From the NCBI GenBank assembly GCA_038254435.1, contig JBBSGD010000002.1:1-64000 (forward strand): DNA of 64,000 nt, read 5' to 3'. This DNA comes from JBBSGD01 sp038254435. Lineage in GTDB: Bacteria > Actinomycetota > CADDZG01 > WHSQ01. The translations under genes were made by a program, and so were the position numbers. A model generated the notes under the pieces. That model was not told where the DNA came from. It saw only the letters and a program-made list of their open reading frames with translations, and did not search any database. This document shows positions 8,591-16,925 of this stretch, in pieces; the stretch's first letter is position 1; the number at the start of each line of letters is the position of its first letter.

Positions 8591-9768
8591 TGGGCGCCTC
8601 GGGAATCTTCGGAGAGGCAGTCGACCGCATCGGCGGCGAGCCGATCCCGTCTCGTTTCGCCCGCAAGGCGCCCCTCAGGCACCTAGACCCGGCGCTTGCC
8701 TTCATCACGCTGGCGCTCGCCGCCTACGGCGCGGTGATGATCTGGTCGGCGACGGTGCACGTGCAAACGCGCGCGGGCCTCGATCCCAATGCATATCTCA
8801 CCAAGCAGGTGATCTACATCTGTCTCGGGCTCGCAGGCTTTCTCGTCGTATCGCTGTTCGACTACCGCTACCTCAAGTCCCTGGCTCCGATCGTGTACGG
8901 AACCACGCTGTTGCCGCTGCTCGTGGTGCTGAGCCCTATCGGCACGACCGTGCAGGGGGCAAAGAGGTGGATCGACCTCGGAGCGTTCAACCTGCAGCCT
9001 TCCGAGTTCGCCAAGCTGGCGGTTATCGTTACGCTCGCGGCGTATCTGGCCGAACGCAAAGGGGACGTGCGCAAGAGGGACATAGCAGTGTGTTGCGGCC
9101 TGGTCGCGCTACAAGGAGCACTCATTTATAAGGAGCCGGACCTCGGCACGATGATGGTCTTCGTAGCCCTGATCGCAGCCTTGCTCCTCGTTGCCGGGAC
9201 AAAGCTCCGGCACATGCTCGGGCTCGTCGTGCTCGGGGTTGTGGCGATTGCCATCGTCGTCCAAACGGGAATCCTTGCCCAGTACCAGGTCGACCGCATC
9301 ACCGCCTTTCTCGATCCCAATCCCAATGTTCAGTCGGTCGGCTACAACCTGACACAGTCCAAGATCGCGATTGGGTCGGGCGGAGTGCGGGGAAAGGGAA
9401 TCGAGGGCAAGAACACTCAGACCTCGCTCGACTACGTGCCCGAGCAGCACACCGACTTCATATTCACCGCAGTCGGCGAGCAGCTCGGGTTCGTCGGCTC
9501 CGCCGTGCTGTTGGGCCTCTTCGCGCTGCTTATCTGGCGCGCTCTGCGTATTGCGTCGATCTCGCGTGACCTCTTCGGCAGTCTCATAGCGTCCGGGGTC
9601 GCCGCTTTTTGGGCCTTTCAGGTGTTCGTCAACGTCGGAATGACCATGGGGATCATGCCGATCGCCGGCATCCCCTTGCCGTTCATCTCCTTTGGCGGGT
9701 CGAGCCTGCTCACGAACTTCATCGCGGTGGGGCTTCTCATGAACGTCCACATGAGGCGCTATGTCTGA
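8590..9768 (+). CDS. rodA: Rod shape-determining protein RodA, SEDS peptidoglycan glycosyltransferase
   Basis: This SEDS-family polymerase makes glycan strands from lipid II together with PBP2. The 392-residue protein has about ten membrane helices and family motifs such as AKRWIDLGAFNLQPSEFAKLA, RITAFLDPN, and near the C-terminus GIPLPFISFGGSSLLTNFIAVGLL. The ATG at 8590 overlaps the PBP2 stop. The open frame extends further upstream, but that part lies inside mrdA and lacks SEDS similarity. The gene ends within the first codons of rng, with an 8-base overlap. Confidence 0.94.
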   Translation: MGASGIFGEAVDRIGGEPIPSRFARKAPLRHLDPALAFITLALAAYGAVMIWSATVHVQTRAGLDPNAYLTKQVIYICLGLAGFLVVSLFDYRYLKSLAPIVYGTTLLPLLVVLSPIGTTVQGAKRWIDLGAFNLQPSEFAKLAVIVTLAAYLAERKGDVRKRDIAVCCGLVALQGALIYKEPDLGTMMVFVALIAALLLVAGTKLRHMLGLVVLGVVAIAIVVQTGILAQYQVDRITAFLDPNPNVQSVGYNLTQSKIAIGSGGVRGKGIEGKNTQTSLDYVPEQHTDFIFTAVGEQLGFVGSAVLLGLFALLIWRALRIASISRDLFGSLIASGVAAFWAFQVFVNVGMTMGIMPIAGIPLPFISFGGSSLLTNFIAVGLLMNVHMRRYV

Positions 9769-11170
9769 GCAGCCGGCCCGGCGGGAGAAGGCAGTGGACA
9801 TCGGCTTGGCGCGGCCCGGCCTTGAGGACACAGAAGGTCGTAAAGAACCCGGCTCCGGCGGCGCGACGGACGGGGGACGGCGTCGCGGGCGGCGGCGTAG
9901 CCCGCGCGGGCAGGGGCGCAATGCCAAACATTCGGTCGAACGAACGATGCTCGTGCACGCGAACCCCCTCGGCACCCAGATAGCGGTGCTCGAAGCGGGC
10001 CAGATAGTCGAACACTACGTGACCCGTGAGACAGAGCGCTCGCTCGTCGGCAGCGTGTATGTGGGCAAGGTGCAGAATGTGCTCCCCGGCATGGAGGCGT
10101 CGTTCGTCGATGTCGGCGAGGCGAGGAACGGAGTCTTGTACGCGGGCGAGGTGGGAATCTCAAGCGACGACGGTGAGGAAGTGCCGCGCATCGAAACCGT
10201 CCTCAAGCCGGGACAGCCGATCCTCGTGCAGGTAACCAAGGATCCGATGCGCTCGAAGGGGGCTCGCCTCACGGCCCAGGTGTCGATAGCCGGCCGCCAT
10301 CTGGTGCTCGTGCCGCAAGCGAGATCGATAGGTGTGTCACGCCGGCTGCCGGACGCGGAACGCACACGGTTGCGGGACATAGCGCACGAGCTGCGGCCCC
10401 AAGAGCACGGCCTCATCGTTCGCACGGCGGCCGAGGGAGCGTCGCGCGAGGACATCGAGCGCGACCTCGCCCGCCTCTTGGACACCTGGGCCGGCATCGA
10501 TACCAAGGCGAAGCAATCGAAGGCGCCGGCGCTCGTCTACGAGGAGCCCGAGCTGGAGCTCCGCGTGATACGAGATCTCTTCAACCGCGACGTGGCCAAG
10601 TGCGTGGTGGACGACCCGCGTCTCGAAAGCACCTTGCGGTCTTATGTCAGGACTACCACTCCGGACCTCGACCACCGGCTCGAGCTCTACTCCGCCCGGC
10701 TTCCAATCTTCGAGGAGCACCGCATCACCGAGCAGATCCGCAAGTCGCTCGACCGGCGAGTGTGGCTGCCCTCGGGCGGGCACATCGTGTTCGACAAGAC
10801 CGAGGCGATGACCGTGATCGACGTCAACACGGGCAAGTTCGTGGGCAAGTCCAGCCTCGAGGAGACGGTCTTCAAGACCAATCGGGAGGCGGCCATCGAG
10901 GTCGCCCGGCAGCTGCGCCTGCGGGACATCGGAGGCATCATCGTCATCGACTTCATAGACATGGAAGATGTAGCCAACAGGGACGCCGCGCTCGCCCTCT
11001 TCCGGCGCGAGTTGGCCAAGGACAGAACCCGAAACCAGGTCTTTGACATCTCTCCCTTGGGGCTCGTGCAGATGACGCGCAAGAATGTCTCGAACGGGAT
11101 AGTCGAAGCGTTCTCGCGGCCGTGCGAAGCATGTGAAGGCCGCGGACTCGTCATCCACGACGTGGATTGA
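9761..11170 (+). CDS. rng: Ribonuclease E/G family endoribonuclease
   Basis: This enzyme processes rRNA and starts mRNA decay. A basic low-complexity N-terminus (GRRRGRRRSPRGQGR at about 40-55) precedes the S1 RNA-binding part (GSVYVGKVQNVLPGMEASFVD). The catalytic DNase I-like part contains VIDVNTGKFVG near residue 352 and GGIIVIDFIDM near 393, whose aspartates bind the catalytic magnesium. The C-terminal CEACEGRGLV is the Zn-link tetramer motif. With 469 residues it resembles compact RNase G and lacks the long scaffold tail of E. coli RNase E. It sits upstream of rplU/rpmA, as in many bacteria. Confidence 0.93.
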   Translation: MSEQPARREKAVDIGLARPGLEDTEGRKEPGSGGATDGGRRRGRRRSPRGQGRNAKHSVERTMLVHANPLGTQIAVLEAGQIVEHYVTRETERSLVGSVYVGKVQNVLPGMEASFVDVGEARNGVLYAGEVGISSDDGEEVPRIETVLKPGQPILVQVTKDPMRSKGARLTAQVSIAGRHLVLVPQARSIGVSRRLPDAERTRLRDIAHELRPQEHGLIVRTAAEGASREDIERDLARLLDTWAGIDTKAKQSKAPALVYEEPELELRVIRDLFNRDVAKCVVDDPRLESTLRSYVRTTTPDLDHRLELYSARLPIFEEHRITEQIRKSLDRRVWLPSGGHIVFDKTEAMTVIDVNTGKFVGKSSLEETVFKTNREAAIEVARQLRLRDIGGIIVIDFIDMEDVANRDAALALFRRELAKDRTRNQVFDISPLGLVQMTRKNVSNGIVEAFSRPCEACEGRGLVIHDVD

Positions 11171-11198
11171 GCGCGGTCCTGCGACCGGGGGGCAGCTC

Positions 11199-12008
11199 GT
11201 GCGAGCTTTGATAATCAGCGACATGGAGGGTGTCGCCGGCATCTCGCGTTGGGCACAGGTGACGGCCGGTGAGCCTGCCTATGAGGAGGGCCGCGTCTTG
11301 TACACCGAGGAGATAAACGCCGCCGTCAGAGGCGCGCTTGCGGGTGGAGCGAACGAGGTAATCGTCATGGACTGTCACGGCGCCGGTGGCGAGCTCAGCT
11401 TCAACTCGCTGATCCCGGACCGGCTCGACGAGCGCTGCGAGTTCGTCGTGCAGAAGCAATGGACTGAATACACCGGGGCGCTGGAGCAAGGCTGCGACGC
11501 TGCCCTTTTCGTGGGCATGCACGCGCGTGCTGGGACGCCGGACGGCGTCCTCAGCCACACCGTGTCCTCGTCGGGCTGGTACAACCTGCGCTTCAACGGC
11601 ACGCTCGTGGGGGAGACGGGCATCAACGCGGCGCTGTGCGGGCAATGGGGCTGCCCGGTCGTCATGGTGACGGGCGACGCGGCCACGTGCTCCGAGGCCC
11701 GGGCCCTGCTCGGCGAAGGGCTCGTCACGGTTCAGGTAAAGGAGGGCCTCGGGCGGCTGAGCGCGCGCCATCTCGCTCCGGGGAAGTCGCGCGCTGTCAT
11801 AGAAGAAGGTGCCCGAACCGCTGTGGCCGACACCGGGCGCGTGGCAATCTACGATCCCGGCAGCCCCGTCGAGATAGAGGTCGAGCTGGGCGATCCCGAG
11901 GACGCCGCCGCGTACCGGCGCAAGGCCGGAGTGGAGCTGGTCGACCCCCGCCGCGTGGTCAGCCGCGCCGAGGATTGGTGGACCGCCTGGAGCCGGCTCT
12001 ATCTCTAA
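11199..12008 (+). CDS. M55-family D-aminopeptidase (DppA-like)
   Basis: This metallopeptidase family removes N-terminal D-amino acids from short peptides such as D-Ala-D-Ala. With the GTG start at 11199 the zinc ligands fall at family positions: D8 and E10 in ISDMEGVAG, the histidine of DCHGAGG near 60, the HARAG histidine near 104, and the glutamate of GETGIN near 133. A GGGGGG ribosome binding site lies 6 bases upstream. The 269-residue length is close to Bacillus DppA. Its place among wall-synthesis genes suggests recycling of D-amino-acid peptides, which is inference. Confidence 0.88.
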   Translation: MRALIISDMEGVAGISRWAQVTAGEPAYEEGRVLYTEEINAAVRGALAGGANEVIVMDCHGAGGELSFNSLIPDRLDERCEFVVQKQWTEYTGALEQGCDAALFVGMHARAGTPDGVLSHTVSSSGWYNLRFNGTLVGETGINAALCGQWGCPVVMVTGDAATCSEARALLGEGLVTVQVKEGLGRLSARHLAPGKSRAVIEEGARTAVADTGRVAIYDPGSPVEIEVELGDPEDAAAYRRKAGVELVDPRRVVSRAEDWWTAWSRLYL

Positions 12009-12103
12009 GAGGCCGGGACAGAAGGGGTCTGCGGCGGTCGCAGCCGGAGAGTTTGTTATCCTTCAGATCCGAATCTCGTCCCTAATCCCCTCGAGGTGTT
12101 GGT

Positions 12104-12412
12104 TTGTACGCAATCATCCGCGCGGGCGGAAAGCAGCACAAGGTCGCCGAAGGCGACGTGATCGAGATCGAACGGCTCAAAGATGAGCCGGACGAGATCA
12201 GCTTCGTGCCGCTTCTCATTGTTGGAGAGGATGGCGCAACGACGTCCGACGCGGCGGCATTGAAGAAGGCCCTCGTCACCGCAAAGGTGCTCGGAGAGGG
12301 CAAGGGCGCCAAGGTCGACGTGTACAAGTACCGCAGCAAGACCGGCTACCGGCGTCACTCGGGGCACCGGCAGCGCCACACAAGCATTCAGATCTCGGGC
12401 ATTAAGCTCTAG
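12104..12412 (+). CDS. rplU: 50S ribosomal protein L21
   Basis: L21 binds 23S rRNA in the large subunit. The 102-residue protein has the family start YAIIRAGGKQHKVAEGD and the C-terminal signature KTGYRRHSGHRQRHTSIQI. The start is a TTG with a GAGG site 7 bases upstream; no ATG or GTG in frame would keep the conserved N-terminus. rpmA follows 12 bases later, the usual L21-L27 pair. Confidence 0.97.
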   Translation: MYAIIRAGGKQHKVAEGDVIEIERLKDEPDEISFVPLLIVGEDGATTSDAAALKKALVTAKVLGEGKGAKVDVYKYRSKTGYRRHSGHRQRHTSIQISGIKL

Positions 12413-12424
12413 AGGAGGGCGGCA

Positions 12425-12676
12425 ATGGCACACAAGAAGGGAGCGGCTTCCTCTCGCAACGGCCGCGACTCCGCCGCCCAGCGGCTCGGAGTCAAGCTCT
12501 ACGGAGGCCAGGAGGCCAAGCCGGGCATGATCATCGTGCGCCAGCGCGGCACTCACTGGCATCCCGGAACCGGCGTCGGCAAGGGCAACGACGACACGCT
12601 GTTCGCTACCGCTTCGGGAACCGTGACCTTCCAGCGCAGACGCGGCCGTAAGGTCATCAGCGTCATCGGCGAGTAG
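12425..12676 (+). CDS. rpmA: 50S ribosomal protein L27
   Basis: L27 reaches with its N-terminal tail into the peptidyl-transferase centre. The 83-residue protein starts directly with AHKKGAASSRNGRDS, so it has no cleavable N-terminal extension of the Firmicutes type. The family core RQRGTHWHPGTGVGKGNDDT is intact. An AGAGGAGG ribosome binding site precedes the ATG. Confidence 0.98.
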   Translation: MAHKKGAASSRNGRDSAAQRLGVKLYGGQEAKPGMIIVRQRGTHWHPGTGVGKGNDDTLFATASGTVTFQRRRGRKVISVIGE

Positions 12677-12703
12677 CGCAAGCCGGCCGGCCGGCGGCGT
12701 GCA

Positions 12704-13966
12704 ATGGCGTTTGTCGATGAGGCGAAGGTGTCCGTCGGCGCCGGTGACGGGGGCAACGGCGCTGCTGCATGGCATCACGAGCCCTATAAGCCCAAGGGAG
12801 GCCCAGACGGGGGCGACGGGGGCGACGGGGGCGACGTAATTCTGAGGGCGGCCTCCTCGGTGGGCACGCTGCTCGAGGTGCGCGATCACCCCCACGTGAA
12901 GGCGGGGCGCGGCGGCCACGGGCTCGGCAAGCGCCGGCACGGCCCGGCGGGCAAAGAGCGCGTAGTCCTCGTTCCTTGTGGAACCGTTGTCTACGACGTT
13001 GATGACGTGCTGGTGGCCGACCTCGCAAACTCCGGCGATGCCATCGTCGCTGCGCGCGGGGGCCGCGGGGGGCGGGGGAACGCGCGCTTCGCCACCGCTA
13101 CCCGGCGCTCCCCTGGTTTCGCCGAGAAGGGGGAGCCGGGCGAGGCGCTCACGCTGCGCCTCGAGCTGCGCCTTCTGGCCGACGTCGGTTTGGTCGGCTT
13201 CCCGAATGCCGGCAAGTCGACCCTCATCTCGAGGGTTTCGGCGGCGAAGCCCAAGATCGCGGCTTACCCCTTCACTACGCTGGTTCCCAACCTCGGAGTA
13301 GTGCAGCGCTCGGACGAGTCCTTCGTCGTGGCCGACATTCCCGGTCTCGTCGAAGGGGCGCACGAGGGCAAGGGCCTCGGCTACCGTTTTCTGAGGCACG
13401 TACGCCGGGCCGCCGTGCTCGTGTTCTTCGCCGACTTGACGGCGACGGACAGAGACCCAGGGCAAGACGTGAGGGTGCTGCGGGCCGAGCTGCAAGCTTT
13501 TGACTCCGAGCTTGCGAAGCGCCCTTGGCTGGCTGTGGCGGCCAAGGTGGATGCGGCCCCCGAGGTGCTCGATTCCGTCCTTGCGAGCTGTCCCGACGCG
13601 CTGCCCATCTCGGCAGTCACCGGGGCCAACATCGACGAGCTGATAGCTCGCCTGATAAAGGCAGTGCGGCGGGCGCGGGCCGAGTCGCCCCCGCGCGTCG
13701 GGTACGTGCGCCACATCGTGCGGGCCGAAGAGCCGTTGCGCGTGACCCGCGGGGACGATGCCTGGCACGTGACGGGCACGCGCGTCGAGCGAGTGGTTGC
13801 GCGCACCGACCTCGCCAACGAGGAGGCGGTGGAGAGGCTCCAGCGCTGGCTTCTCGCCGCGGGCGTGGAGCGAGCGCTTGAGGGGGCCGGTGCCGTGGCA
13901 GGGGATGACGTGCACATCGGCGAGGTCATCTTCGAGTTCGAGCCACAGCGCTCGCAGCCCGCCTAG
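12704..13966 (+). CDS. obg: GTPase ObgE/CgtA
   Basis: This essential GTPase acts in 50S assembly and stress control. The glycine-rich Obg domain occupies residues 1-158, including KGGPDGGDGGDGGDV. The G domain follows with G1 GFPNAGKST near 166, G3 DIPGLVEGA near 212 and a G5-like SAVTGANID near 303. A C-terminal OCT domain (about 335-415) is present, as in actinobacterial and Bacillus Obg. The G4 position reads AAKVD rather than the usual NKxD, a common variation in this family. It follows rpmA by 27 bases. Confidence 0.95.
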   Translation: MAFVDEAKVSVGAGDGGNGAAAWHHEPYKPKGGPDGGDGGDGGDVILRAASSVGTLLEVRDHPHVKAGRGGHGLGKRRHGPAGKERVVLVPCGTVVYDVDDVLVADLANSGDAIVAARGGRGGRGNARFATATRRSPGFAEKGEPGEALTLRLELRLLADVGLVGFPNAGKSTLISRVSAAKPKIAAYPFTTLVPNLGVVQRSDESFVVADIPGLVEGAHEGKGLGYRFLRHVRRAAVLVFFADLTATDRDPGQDVRVLRAELQAFDSELAKRPWLAVAAKVDAAPEVLDSVLASCPDALPISAVTGANIDELIARLIKAVRRARAESPPRVGYVRHIVRAEEPLRVTRGDDAWHVTGTRVERVVARTDLANEEAVERLQRWLLAAGVERALEGAGAVAGDDVHIGEVIFEFEPQRSQPA

Positions 13967-14095
13967 CTCTCCCACATTTCATTCGCTCTCCAGCGGCCCT
14001 TCACATCACGGTCACATGGGCTGGCTAGCTTGGTCCCCGTCGGTCACTGCTACCGAGGCGATCCCGGAAGCCTCGCCCAAACCCCCTGGATCGTC

Positions 14096-14130
14096 GAGGG
14101 AGGGTCTCCCCCCCGAGGAGATCCTCCCTC
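14096..14130 (+). terminator. Strong stem-loop between obg and nadD, possible terminator or attenuator
   Basis: The arms GAGGGAGGGTCTCC (14096-14109) and GGAGATCCTCCCTC (14117-14130) pair over 14 positions with one G-U pair and a 7-base loop. No U-tract follows at once, although a run of six T occurs about 30 bases later (14159-14164). High-GC actinobacteria often use such U-poor hairpins. It could separate transcription of obg from nadD. Confidence 0.5.
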
Positions 14131-14181
14131 CTCCCCCCGACGCGCCCGCGCCCTACCCTTTTTTCGGGTTGACTTAGGACC

Positions 14182-14802
14182 ATGGAAAAGAGCTCACCCG
14201 GCCGGTTGGGGGTGATGGGGGGAACCTTCGATCCCATCCACCTGGGGCACCTCGTCGCGGCCTCGGAGGTGCTGCACAATTTCGGCCTCGACCGGATCGT
14301 CTTCGTTCCCACGGGGAGACCGTGGCAGAAGGCCCGCTATACCGACCCAGAGGACCGCTGGCTCATGGCTACCCTGGCGGCAGCATCACACCCCCACTTC
14401 GCCGTGTCGCGCATGGAGCTCGACCGGCGCGGCCCCACCTACACGGTCGATACGATGTCGGCGCTGCGGCGTTTCTACGGTGAGGACACGGCCCTCTACT
14501 TCATCATCGGAGCCGACGCGGCAGCTCGACTCAGCACCTGGCAGGGGATCGAGAATCTCGGGGACCTCGTCGAGATGATCGCGGTGACGCGCCCGGGCTT
14601 CGAGCTCGAGGACATCGCACCCCGCCCTGGGTGGCCGGTAGTCCACCGCATGGACATGCCGCCGGTAGGGGTGTCCTCTACCGACATCCGGCGCCGGGTA
14701 CGGGCCGGCGAACCCATCGACTACCTCGTTCCTGCCCCCGTCGCCGACTACATCAAGGAGCGGGGGCTCTACCTCGGCGACGAGGCGGAGAGAAGTGCCT
14801 GA
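14182..14802 (+). CDS. nadD: Nicotinate-nucleotide adenylyltransferase
   Basis: NadD converts nicotinate mononucleotide and ATP to deamido-NAD in NAD biosynthesis. The nucleotidyltransferase motif GGTFDPIHLGHL (residues 13-24) contains the HxGH signature, and the C-terminal ISSTxxR-type motif reads VSSTDIRRRV near residue 170. At 206 residues it is of normal length. A TAGGAC element lies just before the ATG. nadD and rsfS next to each other downstream of obg is the standard actinobacterial order. Confidence 0.95.
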   Translation: MEKSSPGRLGVMGGTFDPIHLGHLVAASEVLHNFGLDRIVFVPTGRPWQKARYTDPEDRWLMATLAAASHPHFAVSRMELDRRGPTYTVDTMSALRRFYGEDTALYFIIGADAAARLSTWQGIENLGDLVEMIAVTRPGFELEDIAPRPGWPVVHRMDMPPVGVSSTDIRRRVRAGEPIDYLVPAPVADYIKERGLYLGDEAERSA

Positions 14803-14981
14803 GGAGCTCGCTGCCGCACCCAGGCCGTCCGCGTGCCCGACCGGCGGCAGGGTATCGTGGGGGCTTAAGGTTATTCTTGGAAGGGATTTCCCGAAGCACT
14901 CCGGCTCAGTCCCGGGGATCCCGGTGGCGGGGTGCCCGCACGACCCGGTCAACGCACACAAATAAGCTAAACAAAGGAGCT

Positions 14982-15383
14982 ATGGTCCGAGCCGACACGA
15001 GGGACTCCGTTCTGCTGGCCGCGACGGTCGCAGCGGACAAGAAGGCCGAGGGGGTAGTGATCCTCGACGTGTCCCGGCTGCTGGTTATCACCGACTACTT
15101 CATCATCTGCCACGGTCACAGCGACCGCCAGGTTCGCACCATCGCAGACGAGGTGAATCGCAAGCTGAAGGATGAGGGGCTCAAGCCCTACCGCCGCGAG
15201 GGTGAGCGCGATGGACACTGGGTGCTCCTCGACTACGTGGACTTCGTGGTGCACGTGTTCCAACGGGAGGACCGCGCTTACTACGACCTCGAACGGTTGT
15301 GGGCCGACGCTCCGGTAGTCCCGTTCGACAACGAGAACGATTCGGAGGCACGAGATGAGCCAGCCGCGGCGGAGGCGACGTAG
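14982..15383 (+). CDS. rsfS: Ribosomal silencing factor RsfS
   Basis: RsfS binds L14 and blocks joining of ribosomal subunits during starvation. The 133-residue product has the family core VVILDVSRLLVITDYFIIC near residue 22 and WVLLDYVDFVVHVF near 80. The ATG at 14982 has an AAAGGAG site 2 bases from the start; the open frame upstream lies within and after nadD and is not similar to RsfS. Its last 29 bases overlap the following arginine-rich gene. Confidence 0.94.
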   Translation: MVRADTRDSVLLAATVAADKKAEGVVILDVSRLLVITDYFIICHGHSDRQVRTIADEVNRKLKDEGLKPYRREGERDGHWVLLDYVDFVVHVFQREDRAYYDLERLWADAPVVPFDNENDSEARDEPAAAEAT

Positions 15384-15999
15384 GCGGCGCAGAGGCGAGG
15401 GCTCCAAGAGCCCCGCGGCGCAGCCACAAGCCACACCACAGTCGCCCGCCAAGCAAACGCAGCGAGAGCAGCGTCAGTCCGGGCCCTCGAAATCCAGGCG
15501 CCGCCGCAAGCGCGGGGGCCGGGGCGCAGTGGAGGGCTCGCCGCAGTCCTCGGAGGACCTGGTGCGTGCTTTCGCCCCTGCCAAGCCGTCCGAGCTTCAC
15601 CCCGTCGCCGGTGACGTGACGCTCGAGGAGATCATCGGGGACCTGCAGTCCACCTGGGGGGTTCCCCAATACCCGCAGGAGTTCCGAATCACGATCAAGG
15701 TTGCCGAGGACAAGGACGCGCGCGAGAACGGTGGACGCAACGCCCGTGCGCACAACGGTCGAGCGCGCGACGGGAACGGCAGAGCGGCCGGCCCCGGCGG
15801 TGCGGACGAATCGACCGGCTCCCGCGGCTCCGGGGGCCCCGGCGAGCCCCGTGTTGCCGAGGAGAGCGGTCACGGGCCCCGGCGAGAGAAGGCGCCGCGC
15901 CTCTCGGGCGCCTCCACGACGGACGAACCCACCCGGGAGAAGGCCCCCGGGCGCCGCCGGCGTCGCAGGCGGCGCGGCAAGAGCGGCAACTCCCCCTAG
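15355..15999 (+). CDS. Arginine-rich, mostly disordered protein of unknown function
   Basis: This 214-residue gene is not assigned to a family. Both ends are strongly basic (nine consecutive arginines near residue 5, eight near 198) and another basic cluster lies at 47-57. A central stretch of about 50 residues (SSEDLVRAFAPAKP through EFRITIKV) looks foldable, and the rest is rich in G, P, S, R and D. A GGAGG site 6 bases before the ATG and the overlap with rsfS support translation. The charge pattern suggests nucleic-acid or ribosome binding, which is inference. A reading-frame artefact in GC-rich DNA is possible but less likely given the start signal. Confidence 0.6.
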   Translation: MSQPRRRRRRRRRGEGSKSPAAQPQATPQSPAKQTQREQRQSGPSKSRRRRKRGGRGAVEGSPQSSEDLVRAFAPAKPSELHPVAGDVTLEEIIGDLQSTWGVPQYPQEFRITIKVAEDKDARENGGRNARAHNGRARDGNGRAAGPGGADESTGSRGSGGPGEPRVAEESGHGPRREKAPRLSGASTTDEPTREKAPGRRRRRRRRGKSGNSP

Positions 16000-16055
16000 C
16001 AAGGAGCGCGGCAGAGGGGTTGCGCTGCACTGCTCTGCTAGCATCGCCGTGAAAC

Positions 16056-16128
16056 GGGCCCGTAGCTCAATCGGTAGAGCGCATCCATGGCATGGATGAG
16101 GTCGTCGGTTCGATTCCGATCGGGTCCA
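16056..16128 (+). tRNA. tRNA-Ala (anticodon GGC)
   Basis: A complete 73-base cloverleaf can be folded. The 7-bp acceptor stem is GGGCCCG / CGGGTCC and the D stem is GCTC / GAGC. The anticodon stem is CATCC / GGATG with loop ATGGCAT, and the T stem is GTCGG / CCGAT with loop TTCGATT. The third acceptor pair is G3-U70, the main identity element of alanine tRNAs. The discriminator is A and CCA is not encoded in full (ACC then T). It lies at the border of the accessory region and next to recombinase debris, so it is a candidate attachment site. Confidence 0.96.
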
Positions 16129-16239
16129 CCTGATCTCCCGGTGCGCGAACCAGCGCCGGGACTCGATACGTCGGGCGGTGCAGCAGGAGCGTGAGGGCGA
16201 TGGCCTGGTTGCCACCGAGGGCCTCGGTGAGGTGCCCCG

Positions 16240-16670
16240 AACCCGCGCACCGACCCCGAGCGCTGTATCTCCCGGCGACACCGCTCGGGATCGCCGAGAA
16301 GGCTCGCCCGCCATTGCTGCAGGCGCGTCTCCTCGTCGCGACGTCTCGCCTGCTCCTCTGCCCAGTTCTGCCACGCAGGACGGAGCAAGTCGGTGAGGTG
16401 CAGCCCGTCGGTCGAGCCCGCCGACAGCCACATCGGCTCCCGCAGGGCCTCCTCGGGAGCGCGGGCGGCAGCACACGCTCCGAGCTCCGGCGCCGCCCTC
16501 TCCGGCAGGTAGAGGGAGCGACCGAGGTGGCGGTGGGCCTGGGCCCAGCGCCGCTCGAAGCGGGCGATCGCGTTCGAGGCCCTCTTGTCGGTCGTGATCA
16601 GAAGCAACGCGATGCTTGTCCCGCCACGCCTCTGTAGCGTAGTAGGCCACTTCACGGACCACTGGTATGA
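16240..16670 (-). pseudogene. Degraded gene, possibly replication-relaxation family (mobile-element associated)
   Basis: Minus-strand frames carry protein-like sequence without an intact gene. One frame reads VVREVAYYATEAWRDKH (about 16668-16612) and, after a frame change near 16600, another reads ALLLITTDKRASNAIARFERRW and continues to EPMWLSAGSTDGLHLTDLL. The order and spacing resemble the C-terminal half of replication-relaxation proteins found on actinobacterial plasmids and integrative elements, but the match is only by eye. No start, stop or ribosome binding site bounds it, and further frame changes follow near 16250. It is best read as the remnant of an integrated element. Confidence 0.35.
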
Positions 16671-16865
16671 CTGCTCTGCATAGGCGGAGCACGCCTGCGC
16701 AGCGCCTTGAGCGACGGGTGATCCGAGGATCGCGCCGACTCGCCGGCGTCGATGAACTCGTCGGCGACGTTCCATCTCCTGTCCGCCACGAGGCGCAGGC
16801 TGACCTCGCGCTGCGCGGGGATCGAATGGCCCTCTGAGGTCTCGTCCTTGGGCGCCCTGCTCCAG
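16652..16865 (-). pseudogene. Serine recombinase N-terminal fragment
   Basis: On the minus strand this piece encodes KDETSEGHSIPAQREVSLRL and then ADEFIDAGESARSSDHPSLK. This is the well-conserved part of the resolvase/invertase domain after the catalytic serine in actinobacterial serine integrases. The segment with the catalytic serine is missing upstream (an in-frame stop lies about 20 bases before), and the frame ends at a TGA soon after the DAGESARSSD motif. The rest of the catalytic domain and the large C-terminal DNA-binding part are absent, so it cannot be active. It supports past integration of a mobile element beside tRNA-Ala. Confidence 0.7.
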
Positions 16866-16887
16866 GGTCAATGTGCACCGGCAGGGC

Positions 16888-16925
16888 TTGCCCAAATAGA
16901 CGTTCCTTTATATGGTGGGACCACC
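16888..16925 (+). promoter_or_regulatory. Putative arsR promoter/operator
   Basis: TTGCCC (16888-16893) and TATGGT (16911-16916), 17 bases apart, could be the -35 and -10 boxes. A short inverted repeat GGTGG-GA-CCACC (16914-16925) ends directly at the GTG start of arsR and may be an ArsR operator or coincidence. With this -10 the transcript would be almost leaderless. Confidence 0.35.

Noticed and set aside
12809..12835. Three tandem GGGGGCGAC units
   Set aside because: They encode the glycine-rich GGD repeats that are normal for the Obg domain, so no special repeat is claimed.
12056..13975. Minus-strand open frame of about 640 codons over rplU, rpmA and obg
   Set aside because: It is antisense to three certain genes and has low-complexity composition.
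16038..16140. Minus-strand frames ending in strings such as WTRSESNRRP, DPIGIEPTTS and GPDRNRTDD
   Set aside because: These are the antisense translations of a tRNA gene in three frames, a well-known false-protein pattern. They lie over tRNA-Ala and are not coding.
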